Part shown: piece by piece, positions 7,828 through 16,697 of the stretch
Layout: each line of letters begins with the position of its first letter
How positions within the stretch are numbered: position 1 is the first letter of the stretch
Source: Bacillus altitudinis 41KF2b
Lineage (GTDB): Bacteria; Bacillota; Bacilli; Bacillales; Bacillaceae
Assembly: GCF_000691145.1 (NCBI RefSeq)
Contig: NZ_ASJC01000002.1
Span: 1-64,000, forward strand
Direction of reading: 5' to 3'
DNA: 64,000 nucleotides
The notes under the pieces: generated by a model
Databases searched by the model: none
What the model was told of the DNA's origin: nothing
What the model saw: the letters and a program-made list of their open reading frames with translations, nothing else
Translations under genes and position numbers: made by a program

Positions 7828-9036
7828 TTACACTGTTTTAGGTGTTAAATCAAAGCAACGAGCGTAAATCCAGTTGTATGCTTTTTCGTTCAGGTCTCTT
7901 GGGTTTCCAACTGTTTGCGGATCTTTCATTGCTTCTTTAGATAAACGGTCGATCATATCTTTTGGTACACCTTGTTCTTCTAATGAAGGAACTTCTAGGT
8001 CTTCCACTAAATCATACATCCAATTCACTGCTGCTTTTGCAGCTTCCTCTGTTGTCATTCTGCTTGTATCAATACCGAATGCTTGCGCAATTCGAGCGAA
8101 TTTCTCTGGGTACCCTTTCCAGTTATATTCCATGACAGGTCCCATCATTGCCGCTACACATTGGCCATGTGCGACTGGAATAATCCCTCCAAGCGTTTGG
8201 CTCATCGCATGGGCTGCGCCAGCTGATTCACTGCCATAGGAAAGTCCGGCAAGCATCGCAGCTTGTGCCATGCCATATCTTGCTTCCAAATCCTCTCCAT
8301 CGGCAAAGGCACGGCGAATATAATGAGCAGCATATTCAATGGCCATGAGTGCTACCGCATCTGTAATTGGCTGAGCAAACTTCATCGTATAGCATTCGAT
8401 CGCGTGCGCAAGCGCATCGATACCCGTCATTGCCGTCACATGCGGCGGCATAGATACATGAAGCTCAGGATCAATCACTGTTAGGTGAGCTGCAATGAGC
8501 GGTCCACCTGTGTTGAATTTGAATTCCCTTTCTTCGTCAGTGATCACTGCCCACTGCGTGACCTCTGAACCTGTACCAGCCGTTGTCGGAATTGTGGTTA
8601 ACGGAGGGATTCTATTTTCAAGCGGTTTTTTCCCCTCAGCCGCTTCGTAATCAAGGACTGAGCCTTCATGAGTTGCCTCTACTCCGATTGCCTTTGCTGT
8701 ATCCATTGAACTGCCGCCGCCTACTGCGACTAATCCATTACAGCCTTCTTTTTCATATAAAGCAGATCCTTCGTTCACTAGACGGACTGGCGGATTTGGC
8801 TCTACTTTATCAAATAGAACGACATCGATTTGCGCTTCTTTTAATGAAGCAATCACTGGATCTACAACACCTGCTTGATAAATACCAGGATCTGTGACAA
8901 GCAATACCTTTGAAACGCCGTATGCTTTCACTTCTTCCCCAACATGTTTCACTGCACCAATGCCGTGCTTGATGACAGTCGGAATTTCAAACGTATGGAA
9001 TTTTTGCATGCTTTCAATTTTCATATTTAAAGTCAT
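7828..9036 (-). CDS. gbsB: choline dehydrogenase GbsB (type III iron-dependent alcohol dehydrogenase)
   Basis: This 402-residue protein oxidises choline to betaine aldehyde with NAD as the first step of glycine betaine synthesis. The NAD-binding GGGSSMD is near residue 107. Iron ligands fit the family pattern: DALAHAIE near 207, GAAHAMSQ near 272 and AHGQC near 286. The usual second histidine of the G-x-x-H-x-x-x-H motif is Gln here (HAMSQ). It lies 27 bases after gbsA and forms the gbsAB operon controlled by GbsR. The start ATG follows GGAGG. Confidence 0.95.
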   Translation of the reverse strand: MTLNMKIESMQKFHTFEIPTVIKHGIGAVKHVGEEVKAYGVSKVLLVTDPGIYQAGVVDPVIASLKEAQIDVVLFDKVEPNPPVRLVNEGSALYEKEGCNGLVAVGGGSSMDTAKAIGVEATHEGSVLDYEAAEGKKPLENRIPPLTTIPTTAGTGSEVTQWAVITDEEREFKFNTGGPLIAAHLTVIDPELHVSMPPHVTAMTGIDALAHAIECYTMKFAQPITDAVALMAIEYAAHYIRRAFADGEDLEARYGMAQAAMLAGLSYGSESAGAAHAMSQTLGGIIPVAHGQCVAAMMGPVMEYNWKGYPEKFARIAQAFGIDTSRMTTEEAAKAAVNWMYDLVEDLEVPSLEEQGVPKDMIDRLSKEAMKDPQTVGNPRDLNEKAYNWIYARCFDLTPKTV

Positions 9037-9063
9037 ATAGAATCTCCTCCAGATAAGTGATAT

Positions 9064-10533
9064 TTATTTAAACCAATGAACCGCTTCTGGTTTTGTATTT
9101 CGATATAAATGTTTTAGTTCCGTATATTCTTCAAGGCCCGTACGTCCTAATTCACGTCCAAGACCTGATTGTTTATACCCGCCCCACGGTGCTTGGGCAA
9201 AATAAGGATGGAAGTCGTTGATCCATACCGTGCCTAATCTTAATTGACGAGCCACTCGTTCGGCTTTGCCGATATCAGAAGACCACACCGCTCCTGCTAA
9301 ACCATAAATCGTGTCATTTGCCAGCTCGATGACTTCTTCCTCTGATCGGAAGGTTTCAACAGTGAGGACTGGTCCAAACACTTCTTCCTGTACAATTCGC
9401 ATCTCTGATGTACAGCCTGAGAAAATCGTCGGCAAGTAGAAGAATCCTTTTTGAAGCTCCTCTGCATCAGGTCGTTTCCCACCTGTTTCTAATGTTGCGC
9501 CTTCGTCTAAACCGATGCTGACGTATTTTTCTACTTTTTCTCGATGCTCAGCTGAGATGAGCGGTCCGCTCTGGGTTCCTTCATCAAAGCCGTTGCCTAG
9601 CTTGATTTTTTTCGTACGCTTCACCAGTTCTTCTAAAAATTCATCATGAATAGATTCTTCCACTAACAAGCGTGAACCTGCTGAACACACTTGCCCTGCA
9701 TGGAAAAACACAGCATTCATTGCCTGGTCAACCGCTACGTCTAAATCAGCATCTTGAAAGACGATATTCGGGTTTTTCCCGCCGAGCTCAAGGGCGATTT
9801 TTTTCACATTCCCGCTGGCTCCCTGCATGATTTTCTTCCCTGTTTCAATACCGCCTGTGAATGAAATTAAATCGACTTGGTCATTGACAGCCAGCTCATC
9901 TCCAACAGTTGCTCCAGGTCCAAGTACTAAGTTGGCAACGCCTGCTGGAACACCCGCTTCTTCCATAAGTTTGAAAACTTTTATCGTGGTTAATGGTGTA
10001 ATTTCACTTGGCTTTAGTACGATTGTATTTCCAGCTGCAAGGGCAGGAGCGATTTTCCAGCTCGCTTGAAGCAATGGATAGTTCCAAGGAGTGATTTGAC
10101 CGCATACACCGACAGGTTCTCGGACTAATTCACTTTTTGAGTTTGGAATAGGCGATGCAATGATTTCCCCGCCATCCTTATCAGCAAGCCCCGCATAATA
10201 TTGGAACACGTTCGCAATATCGTCCATATCCGCTTTGCTTTCTTCTAATGTTTTGCCGGTATCAAGTGATTCTAATTTGGCTAATTCATCTAGGTCTCGC
10301 CTAATCAATTCAGCAATTTTAAACACAATATTTCCTCTTTCAAGTCCAGGCATGTTTGCCCAATCACCTTGATCGAAGGTTTCTCTCGCTGCCTTAATGG
10401 CTAACTGCGCGTCATTTCTTGATCCTTCACTGACTGTCGCGATCACTTCTTGATTAAATGGATTGATGATATCTCTTGTGTCGCCACTCTTAGCGCCAAC
10501 CCATTGTCCATCGATAAATAGTGTTTGACTCAT
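9064..10533 (-). CDS. gbsA: betaine aldehyde dehydrogenase GbsA
   Basis: This 489-residue aldehyde dehydrogenase converts betaine aldehyde to the osmoprotectant glycine betaine. Family features are visible: the N-terminal FIDGQWV, GQITPWNYPLLQ near residue 145, the catalytic-base motif LELGGKNP near 249, the catalytic cysteine in GQVCSAGSR near 283, and the C-terminal PWGGYKQSGLGRELG. The ATG at 10533 has AGGAGG a few bases upstream. An inverted repeat that probably binds GbsR lies in the upstream region, which is divergent to gbsR. Confidence 0.96.
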   Translation of the reverse strand: MSQTLFIDGQWVGAKSGDTRDIINPFNQEVIATVSEGSRNDAQLAIKAARETFDQGDWANMPGLERGNIVFKIAELIRRDLDELAKLESLDTGKTLEESKADMDDIANVFQYYAGLADKDGGEIIASPIPNSKSELVREPVGVCGQITPWNYPLLQASWKIAPALAAGNTIVLKPSEITPLTTIKVFKLMEEAGVPAGVANLVLGPGATVGDELAVNDQVDLISFTGGIETGKKIMQGASGNVKKIALELGGKNPNIVFQDADLDVAVDQAMNAVFFHAGQVCSAGSRLLVEESIHDEFLEELVKRTKKIKLGNGFDEGTQSGPLISAEHREKVEKYVSIGLDEGATLETGGKRPDAEELQKGFFYLPTIFSGCTSEMRIVQEEVFGPVLTVETFRSEEEVIELANDTIYGLAGAVWSSDIGKAERVARQLRLGTVWINDFHPYFAQAPWGGYKQSGLGRELGRTGLEEYTELKHLYRNTKPEAVHWFK

Positions 10534-10587
10534 AGAAGGAACCTCCTCTGATTCTCTTTGGTAAGTTTGTTAAATAAAAATTTAACG

Positions 10588-10618
10588 TTTTGAACATAAT
10601 TAACTTAACATGTTCAAA
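10588..10618. promoter_or_regulatory. probable GbsR operator between gbsA and gbsR
   Basis: The inverted repeat TTTGAACAT-(12 bases)-ATGTTCAAA has nine-base arms in the intergenic region upstream of gbsA. GbsR represses gbsAB in B. subtilis and choline relieves it. The repeat is the only strong dyad here, so assigning it to GbsR is inference from position. Confidence 0.6.
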
Positions 10619-10739
10619 TTTTTCTGTCAAAGGGGGATATGCTTCTTTTATTTTGACATTTTGCATTCTTTCGTTAACATATAGTCCATAAAGATTTTTT
10701 TGAACGTATTGAATTCACTTAATAGAAAGCAGGGACAAG

Positions 10740-11297
10740 ATGAAAAAGCAGGAACAGCCACAAGCAGAAGAACGCATTTTAGCTGCTAAAGATCTCGTCA
10801 TTGATTCCATCGCTGAAACAATGGATCTCTATGGCATTACTAGAAGTGCGGGTATTCTATATGGGACGATGTATTTAAATGAGGAAATGACGCTGGATGA
10901 AATGCGTGAAGAGCTGCAAATGAGTAAGCCTAGTATGAGTACGGGTGTGAAAAAACTGCAAGACATGAATATTGTCAAAAAGACCTTTCACCGTGGCCGA
11001 AGAAAACACAGCTTTGTTGCTGAGAAAGACTTTTTTAAGTTTTTCATGAACTTCTTCCCGCAAAAATGGGAACGAGAGGTCGAGGTTAATCTAGCAGCGA
11101 TTGAAGAAGCGCAAGAACGCCTTCAAGGTGTAGCTCGTGATGATCAGGCGGAGGAACATGAAAGAGAGGAAGCGAAACAGCTCATTGAACAGCTTGAAAG
11201 CTCAAAAGCCTACTACGACTGGCTTAGACGATTAGCCCACTCGGTTCATTCGGGAGAAATCTTTGACTATATTCCGATTGATCAGAAAGAAAAATAG
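10740..11297 (+). CDS. gbsR: choline-responsive repressor GbsR
   Basis: This 185-residue protein has a winged-helix domain (about residues 25-95, with the recognition region ELQMSKPSMSTGVKKLQ) followed by a charged helical C-terminus. It corresponds to GbsR (YuaC), the MarR-like regulator of gbsAB and of the choline importer OpuB. Aromatic residues in the C-terminal half could form the choline pocket. It is divergent from gbsAB across about 206 bases. TTGACA at 10653-10658 may be its -35 element. The start is preceded by AAGCAGGG. Confidence 0.92.
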   Translation: MKKQEQPQAEERILAAKDLVIDSIAETMDLYGITRSAGILYGTMYLNEEMTLDEMREELQMSKPSMSTGVKKLQDMNIVKKTFHRGRRKHSFVAEKDFFKFFMNFFPQKWEREVEVNLAAIEEAQERLQGVARDDQAEEHEREEAKQLIEQLESSKAYYDWLRRLAHSVHSGEIFDYIPIDQKEK

Positions 11298-11320
11298 CCG
11301 GAGTGTTTGTGTTTTACAGC

Positions 11321-11349
11321 TTGAATTTTACAGGAGGATTGATTATAAT
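11321..11349 (+). promoter_or_regulatory. promoter of tRNA-Ala
   Basis: -35 TTGAAT (11321-11326), a 17-base spacer and -10 TATAAT (11344-11349) lie 20 bases before the tRNA. Confidence 0.8.
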
Positions 11350-11369
11350 AAGTTATGTCGTAATGCTTC

Positions 11370-11442
11370 GGGGCATTAGCTCAGCTGGGAGAGCGCTACG
11401 CTGGCAGCGTAGAGGTCAGCGGTTCGATCCCGCTATGCTCCA
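11370..11442 (+). tRNA. tRNA-Ala (GGC anticodon)
   Basis: The cloverleaf can be drawn in full. The acceptor is GGGGCAT/ATGCTCC with one G-T pair. The D arm is GCTC/GAGC, the anticodon stem CTACG/CGTAG with loop CTGGCAG (anticodon GGC), and the T arm AGCGG/CCGCT with loop TTCGATC. The discriminator is A and CCA is not encoded. It reads GCC alanine codons. A promoter lies before it and a terminator after it, so it is a stand-alone gene. Confidence 0.96.
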
Positions 11443-11447
11443 TTATC

Positions 11448-11477
11448 AAAAGCCTATCCAATGATGGATAGGCTTTT
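11448..11477 (+). terminator. terminator after tRNA-Ala
   Basis: The hairpin AAAGCCTATCC-AATG-ATGGATAGGCTTTTT lies just downstream of the tRNA. Confidence 0.88.
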
Positions 11478-11501
11478 TCATTTGATTTTACTCATAAAAG
11501 C

Positions 11502-11948
11502 TTATTTGTCTGGTTCTTGAATTTGATAACCAAAGACTCCTTTTATCTCAACATCCCCACAGCCTTCTTTTTTGGTCAGTTTAATACCATGGGGTCTATA
11601 AATGTAGCGCCCACTTGATAAAATTCGGTCTGTTGCACTTAGATCATATTGGTTACCTGTATACTCTTTGACTGATGACGGAAAATCCGTTCCTGATAAG
11701 GATGTTCTGTAGAGTGTCACCTCTAAAGTACAACCCTCTGCATTTAGTATAGAAAATTGGTAGCCATAAGTAGATGGATATTGTTCAGGATTATTTTGAC
11801 CTCCTGGTACCCACAGATCTTTTTCCTGTTCCGTCATGATGAAATCAACTTCTACTTCTCGATAAATGGTCTTAGCTGCAACCTTTTCCATATTAAAATG
11901 GAACATGACAATGAAACAAAGAGACATCATTACACATATCCGCTTCAT
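11502..11948 (-). CDS. secreted protein of unknown function
   Basis: This 148-residue protein has an N-terminal signal peptide (about 1-26, MKRICVMMSLCFIVMFHF, likely cleaved near VAA-K). The mature part is a small beta-rich domain with two cysteines (in EGCTLE and EGCGDV) that could form a disulfide. The ATG at 11948 was chosen because GGAGGGG precedes it; the frame extends upstream without a site. -10 TATAAT lies upstream on the minus strand. It lies between the tRNA and the phage-like element and could be host or a cargo gene. No family is recognised. Confidence 0.6.
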   Translation of the reverse strand: MKRICVMMSLCFIVMFHFNMEKVAAKTIYREVEVDFIMTEQEKDLWVPGGQNNPEQYPSTYGYQFSILNAEGCTLEVTLYRTSLSGTDFPSSVKEYTGNQYDLSATDRILSSGRYIYRPHGIKLTKKEGCGDVEIKGVFGYQIQEPDK

Positions 11949-12051
11949 ACAACCCCTCCATTCATTTTTACCATTATACAACAAATAACGCCAAAAATGG
12001 TTTTATTTTACTTTTTTTATAATAGATAAGGGTTGATTCATTCCATATGTG

Positions 12052-12873
12052 TTAACTTTCTATGACCTTACTTAATGTTTTTTTGGTCTTTGGACCATAT
12101 ATGCCATCCGGGGTTAACCCATGCATCATTTGAAATCGAGACACTGCATTCGCAGTCTTGGGTCCGTAGTACCCATCGATTCCATTGTTGATCGCTCCCT
12201 TATCAGGATAAAAATAAATCGATGCTAAGGCTTGTTGTACAGCTTTTACAGCTGACCCTTTTGTAAGAGGCTTCGTCATTTTTAAAATACCTGCAGGCAA
12301 ACTGTATGTTTTTTTGACCTTGTTGGTTTTAGATGTTGATCTCGTTGATATGGTTTTGATAGATGTTTCTTTCACAGGTTTAGCTGTTGTCATTTGACTT
12401 GTAGATGCTGATGCAATACCAGCTTTGAAGCCATCCCACCGATTTAACAGCTTACGCGGACACTCCTTCCCGCTCCAATGCTTATGTGGCACCACGTTTG
12501 ATAAAGGAATTCCTAAATCCCCCATCAGTTTCCGAATAAGCCATTGGGCGTTTTTAACAGCCTGTTCAAAATTAGCGCCTGCATTTTCACAAATTTCAAT
12601 TCCAATTGATTTCATATTGCCGGTTCCCCTGCCATCTCCTGCGTGCCAGCCATTTTCGTTTAGTGGCAAATGCTGATAAATGACCTGATCATCGACCGTG
12701 TAGTGCCAGCTAACCCCGGTACTTGCCCGAGCAACAAATGCTGCATGATTTGCCGCATCAGCCCCCCGTCCAGTGTTCGATGTATTATGCACCGTAATAT
12801 AGAGCGGCTTCATACTGTTTCCTGGCCTGTTGCGATTTTGTTTTGGGATGAGTGCTTGAATGATCTTCACCAT
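12052..12873 (-). CDS. xlyA: N-acetylmuramoyl-L-alanine amidase, XlyA-like endolysin
   Basis: This 273-residue lytic enzyme cuts the bond between N-acetylmuramic acid and L-alanine in peptidoglycan. The N-terminal Amidase_2 domain has zinc-ligand motifs TVHNT (His29) and PHKHWSGKEC. A linker rich in Ser/Thr/Lys is followed by a C-terminal PG_binding_1 domain with GYYGPKTANAV. The sequence is close to PBSX XlyA throughout the catalytic domain. It is the last gene of the element's late operon, after the two holin genes, and would release particles by lysis. No terminator is evident downstream. Confidence 0.93.
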   Translation of the reverse strand: MVKIIQALIPKQNRNRPGNSMKPLYITVHNTSNTGRGADAANHAAFVARASTGVSWHYTVDDQVIYQHLPLNENGWHAGDGRGTGNMKSIGIEICENAGANFEQAVKNAQWLIRKLMGDLGIPLSNVVPHKHWSGKECPRKLLNRWDGFKAGIASASTSQMTTAKPVKETSIKTISTRSTSKTNKVKKTYSLPAGILKMTKPLTKGSAVKAVQQALASIYFYPDKGAINNGIDGYYGPKTANAVSRFQMMHGLTPDGIYGPKTKKTLSKVIES

Positions 12874-12892
12874 ATTGTTTCTCCTTCAAAAA

Positions 12893-13156
12893 TTATTTTG
12901 TTAACCCTCTTTGTTTCAGGGCATCTTTTTGCAATTGACCTTTATAGGTCACATAATTATTTTTAAACCAAGCGATCACGGCAGTGACCATAGTGAAAAT
13001 TGTGGAACCTGCCACATATAGTGCCTCTCCTACGGTTTGCACTTGCTCCTCGCTAATCGGCAGCACCGTTTGTCCAAACATGACAAGCGTTTGGTTGATA
13101 AGCGCAATAAAAAGAAGCACTGTGCGAATCACAGTGCCTTTGTCGAATGTTTTCAT
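12893..13156 (-). CDS. xhlB: phage holin XhlB
   Basis: This 87-residue protein has two membrane helices (about 10-28 and 45-63) and a positively charged C-terminus, and begins [20 protein letters not shown] like PBSX XhlB. It is expected to open the membrane so that the amidase can reach the wall. It lies 19 bases before xlyA in the lysis cassette and has AGGAGG upstream of the start. Confidence 0.9.
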   Translation of the reverse strand: MKTFDKGTVIRTVLLFIALINQTLVMFGQTVLPISEEQVQTVGEALYVAGSTIFTMVTAVIAWFKNNYVTYKGQLQKDALKQRGLTK

Positions 13157-13168
13157 GATGTTTTCCTC

Positions 13169-13375
13169 CTATTTTAAATTCCGTTCAATTTTATCGAGCT
13201 TGTCGATCACGACGTCATACTTCTCACTAAACTTTGCTAACACATCATTTTGCGCCTCGATTTGCTCATTGAGTTTGTTTTCTCTTTCCTTTGTTGTGTT
13301 TAATACGTAAAACAGCACCCAACAGAATAACACCGCAAACGGTCCTTGTGTCATTAAATATTGAGTCAAATCCAT
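13169..13375 (-). CDS. bhlA: BhlA/UviB-type holin-like protein
   Basis: This protein of about 68 residues has one N-terminal membrane helix (MTQGPFAVLFCWVLFYVL) followed by a charged coiled coil ending KFSEKYDVVIDKLDKI. It matches the BhlA/UviB family known from SPbeta and from B. pumilus holin-like peptides, not PBSX XhlA, whose place it takes. The ATG at 13375 has AGGTGAG ten bases upstream; in-frame GTG codons at 13390 and 13381 are alternatives. It probably works with XhlB in lysis. Confidence 0.8.
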   Translation of the reverse strand: MDLTQYLMTQGPFAVLFCWVLFYVLNTTKERENKLNEQIEAQNDVLAKFSEKYDVVIDKLDKIERNLK

Positions 13376-13436
13376 TTCCACTACACTCACCTACTCCCTC
13401 ACTTTGCACATTCTAAAGAAGGCAAAATAAAAACGC

Positions 13437-13583
13437 CTATTCAGCGTTAGTTGCATATTCTTCGTTTGTTATTTCTTTGTATTGTTCCGGCGTAATCTTC
13501 TCGAAACGAACAAATTTTGCTACATCTTCATTTTCATAACACTTCCATTGATAGAACAATGAAATACTACGGAACCAATCCAA
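13437..13583 (-). CDS. XkdX-family small phage protein, TTG start (copy 2)
   Basis: This 48-residue protein begins at a TTG eight bases after AAAGGGGG; the frame has no ATG. The pattern WF-(n)-FY-(n)-VAKFVRFEKITPEQYKEIT is typical of XkdX, a short protein of unknown role encoded after the tail-fibre accessory gene in PBSX-like elements. Its end overlaps a hairpin (AACGC..GCGTT followed by TTTTATTTT) that may end transcription before the lysis genes. A second XkdX copy is at 16524-16697. Confidence 0.75.
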   Translation of the reverse strand: MDWFRSISLFYQWKCYENEDVAKFVRFEKITPEQYKEITNEEYATNAE

Positions 13584-13931
13584 TTACATAACCCCCTTTT
13601 CAGTCAGCAGCATGACAAGTTCTGATGTTGTTTTTGATTGTTCTTTTGCTCTCTTTTCTGACTCGGCCAGCTGCTCAAGCAAATCGGCGTTTTGCTGTTT
13701 TAATAGATCCATATCTGATGTTGGCAGCGGCTTTACCTGAAAGTGATCAATGTATTCTAGAGTTGCCGACTCATACCATGCCCTTTTCTCTTCATTGTAT
13801 TTACCTTTATACAAACCATCTTGAGGTCTTACATCTGTATGCCCTTTTAGGATGTCTTCGCCTTCTTCAATTTCTATTTCTTCTCCCGGGATGTAATTGA
13901 ATTTATCATCGTATTTATATATCCATTTCAA
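13584..13931 (-). CDS. XkdW-like tail-fibre accessory protein (copy 2)
   Basis: This 115-residue protein has an N-terminal beta-rich half (MKWIYKYDDKFNYIPGEE, with DVRPQDGLYKGKYN) and a C-terminal coiled coil (about 75-115). It is of the kind found directly after tail-fibre genes in PBSX-like elements (XkdW position) and may act as a fibre assembly chaperone. It starts 2 bases after the 472-residue fibre gene ends and is followed directly by XkdX copy 2. A shorter relative is at 16694-17023. Confidence 0.7.
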   Translation of the reverse strand: MKWIYKYDDKFNYIPGEEIEIEEGEDILKGHTDVRPQDGLYKGKYNEEKRAWYESATLEYIDHFQVKPLPTSDMDLLKQQNADLLEQLAESEKRAKEQSKTTSELVMLLTEKGVM

Positions 13932-13933
13932 TT

Positions 13934-15352
13934 TTATCCCTCCTGTGCCGATATGAATTTAAAGCCGAAAGTAATAAATTCATTTGTATTTGTCGTATTG
14001 GAAACGCTTTGTATATACACATTACCATCAGTATTAATATGTGTCCTGTGTGTTTGCGGTGTTGAAGCAGCACCAATACTTGATGCTACCCCTATAAAAT
14101 GCATCCCCTGTATAGGCCGATAACCACTTGGCAATGTGAAAGCAGGTACTTCAAAACCTATAGTACCTCCTGTCATAGCTCCAATTAACTCCACCTCTCC
14201 AAATGGATTCTTATAAAATTGCACTTTTTGAGTGCCATATTGTTTCCATCCGTTTAATAGAGTGGTTGGGGACTTCCATTCTATTTTCTCTGTGTCGGTT
14301 AACAAACGTTTCCAGCCAGTAAAAACACCATCAGTATGCACTGTTCCAAACCAATGCATATTGTCATAACTTCTAATGATATGAAGAGTCTTACGTTTAC
14401 CGGCTGCTTCTAGAATATCTACATTAAACCACGAGGCATCGGTCGTCGTTGGCATATTCACTGCATTCGTTCCAGAGACATAATAAAAACCAGAGGGCAA
14501 GGTGAGTATATCTGTGCCAGTTGGAATAAGCATTCTAGTTCCATTTGCATTTAATAATGGATGATCGTTCAGCCTCTTCCACCCGCTCCATTCTTGCTGA
14601 GTGCCCGTGACATCAGTCGTTGATCGATTGATGTACATATCACCTGTATTATTTGCCCCTATAATCCAGCCATAGGTATTTTCACTAAAAACAGATAAGG
14701 CTCTCATAGAACTTCTTGTTGGCAGATCAGGGTGTGCTTCATGGATATACCACGAATGGACGCCTGGTAATTTTGTGAGCTTATCTAAAATACTAGGATC
14801 ATTTGCATTAATTCTTTCGTAAGCCCTTCCGTCATCAGCAGTAATTTTAGATAATTGTCCTGCATCCCATTTATTTCTTTCATTTTGAGTAGGTAATTGA
14901 AGCCAGTTGATTCCGACATCATTCACATGATAGGAAAAACAAAATGCGTTGCCCGATGTATCAATTGCAATTCCTACACCGATGTTATTTTGACCTACTA
15001 ACTGAAAGCCTCTTAAAGCCGCATTCCCGATTGCGGGAGAATCGACTACTCCAGAACCTCCTGGCGCATAAAATGAACAGGCACCTAAAGATTTAATTCC
15101 ATTATAAATACTCCCGCCAGCAGGGATATTAACCAACTGGGCCCCGTTATCATTCGTCATTTTATAGAGCTGGGATTGATTCCATTTCTGCTTTTCTGTT
15201 TCAGCTGCATGAGATGTTGTGTCATTTTTGTGTTGATTGATTTGGTCCAATAGTCCAGCATCATTTTCAAGAATTACTTTAACCATGTTATTAAACAGTT
15301 CCGCATGGGCTTTGTCACTGGTTTTGAAAATACGAGGTGTCTTTATCTCCAT
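13934..15352 (-). CDS. tail fibre protein 3 (pyocin-knob type)
   Basis: This 472-residue fibre has an N-terminal attachment region (about 1-60) that closely matches the two neighbouring fibres (FKTSDKAHAELFNNMVKVIL, then a coiled segment). It then has repeated knob-like units marked by LPTQNERNKWDAGQLSKIT and WSGWKRL. The C-terminal 100 residues (GAMTGGTIGFEVPAFTLP, FITFGFKF) resemble those of fibre 2 and may be the receptor-binding tip. Fibres of this type set which cells a contractile particle binds. The start follows AAGGAGA. Confidence 0.82.
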   Translation of the reverse strand: MEIKTPRIFKTSDKAHAELFNNMVKVILENDAGLLDQINQHKNDTTSHAAETEKQKWNQSQLYKMTNDNGAQLVNIPAGGSIYNGIKSLGACSFYAPGGSGVVDSPAIGNAALRGFQLVGQNNIGVGIAIDTSGNAFCFSYHVNDVGINWLQLPTQNERNKWDAGQLSKITADDGRAYERINANDPSILDKLTKLPGVHSWYIHEAHPDLPTRSSMRALSVFSENTYGWIIGANNTGDMYINRSTTDVTGTQQEWSGWKRLNDHPLLNANGTRMLIPTGTDILTLPSGFYYVSGTNAVNMPTTTDASWFNVDILEAAGKRKTLHIIRSYDNMHWFGTVHTDGVFTGWKRLLTDTEKIEWKSPTTLLNGWKQYGTQKVQFYKNPFGEVELIGAMTGGTIGFEVPAFTLPSGYRPIQGMHFIGVASSIGAASTPQTHRTHINTDGNVYIQSVSNTTNTNEFITFGFKFISAQEG

Positions 15353-15385
15353 CAGATTCTCCTTTCACCTTTCAGTTTTATTACA

Positions 15386-16516
15386 TTATCTTGTACTGAA
15401 CTTAAAACCAAATGTAATAAACTCAGTGGGATTGGCATTATTTGAAGAAGACTGCACACATACATTTCCATTCTTATCTATTAATGTACGATGAAATTGA
15501 GGTACTCCTGGTGTCCCTATACTTGAAGCAACTCCTATAAAATGCATCGCTTGCTGCGGCCGATATGGTGCAGGCAAGTTAAACACTGGATTATTTCCTA
15601 AAATCCCACCTTTTATCGCACCTACGATCTCGACTTCCCCTAAGAGATTCTTTCGATATTTAACTGGTAAATTAACAGGATCATATTCTTGCCAGTTGCC
15701 TTTAATTTCTTTAGGTGTTTCCCAAGCACCATCTAATAAATCGGAAAGCGTTATTTGCTTCTCCCAAGGTGTCCATGATTCTGCATTGTGTTTAAGAACT
15801 CTAAAGTAGGTGTTCTTCCCATAAACAGATTCATAAGCTATTTGAACTAATGTATTGCCATAACTCATGACCAATAAAAACACTCGATTCAAGGAAGAAG
15901 AGGGACCGTTTACTCCTGTATTATATATGAGATACATCCCTGTCTCAGTAAGGGTATTGTAGTCTGTCTCGCTAGAAAATCCATGATAAAAGGGCTTTCC
16001 ATTATCTTGAGTGATTTTTACTAATTGACCGTTATCCCACCTGTTTCTATCGCTTTCTGTAGGCAGCTTTGTCCAAGTAATCGATGTATGACCGGTCTGA
16101 TAATAAAAGGAATAAGCAATCCCAGAACTATCCACCGCAAAGCCAGTGCCGATATTTTCTTGTCCTACTGTCTGCAGTCCCCTGATTGAAACATTCGATG
16201 AAGCCGGGGAATCCTCCACACCAGCAGCTGCATAAAATGTACAAGTTCCTTTATCTTTTATCGCATCAAATATTCTTCCATCAGTTGACACATTGATCAG
16301 CTGTCTTCCACTATCTGCTGTGATTTTATAGCTCTGTGAATCATTCCATTTTTTCTTTTCTATTTCAGATGCGTGTACTTTCGCATCATTTGTATGTTTT
16401 AAGAACTGCTCTATTAATCTATGATCATTTTCAAGAAGTACTTTGACCATGTCATTAAACAAATCAGCATGTGCTTTATCATTTACTTCAAAAGGCTTTG
16501 GTTCTTTTACTTCCAT
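15386..16516 (-). CDS. tail fibre protein 2 (pyocin-knob type)
   Basis: This 376-residue fibre has the same N-terminal module as fibres 1 and 3 (FEVNDKAHADLFNDMVKVLL). Two knob-like segments follow (LPTESDRNRWDNGQLVKIT near residue 150; WTPWEKQITLSDLLDG near 250), and its C-terminal tip is closely related to fibre 3 (GAIKGGILGNNPVFNLPAPY, MHFIGVASSIG, FITFGFKF). Similarity to fibre 3 at both ends with a shorter middle suggests duplication followed by divergence. It has no accessory gene directly behind it; fibre 3 follows after 33 bases. Confidence 0.82.
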   Translation of the reverse strand: MEVKEPKPFEVNDKAHADLFNDMVKVLLENDHRLIEQFLKHTNDAKVHASEIEKKKWNDSQSYKITADSGRQLINVSTDGRIFDAIKDKGTCTFYAAAGVEDSPASSNVSIRGLQTVGQENIGTGFAVDSSGIAYSFYYQTGHTSITWTKLPTESDRNRWDNGQLVKITQDNGKPFYHGFSSETDYNTLTETGMYLIYNTGVNGPSSSLNRVFLLVMSYGNTLVQIAYESVYGKNTYFRVLKHNAESWTPWEKQITLSDLLDGAWETPKEIKGNWQEYDPVNLPVKYRKNLLGEVEIVGAIKGGILGNNPVFNLPAPYRPQQAMHFIGVASSIGTPGVPQFHRTLIDKNGNVCVQSSSNNANPTEFITFGFKFSTR

Positions 16517-16523
16517 TCAATTT

Positions 16524-16697
16524 TCACTCCCTTTCTTTGATGCTTGGTGCCATTTCTTTCAGCTGCTCTAGAGTAAGAATTCTTTGCTCATATCCTTCAT
16601 TTAAATCTTCCATTGAACAATCACCTAGTTCGACTGCTTGTTTGACCAATTCAGGGGTCACCCATTTAAAATATAATGCCATTACCCAATAATTCAT
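16524..16697 (-). CDS. XkdX-family small phage protein (copy 1)
   Basis: This 57-residue protein begins MNYWVMALYFKWVTPELVKQ, after AAAGGAGAT at a good distance. The W..FKW and V..A..LG..S.EDLNEGYEQRIL pattern fits XkdX. Its ATG overlaps the end of the preceding XkdW-like gene (ATGA), which points to coupled translation. Two XkdX copies in one element mark a duplicated fibre cassette. Confidence 0.7.
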   Translation of the reverse strand: MNYWVMALYFKWVTPELVKQAVELGDCSMEDLNEGYEQRILTLEQLKEMAPSIKERE

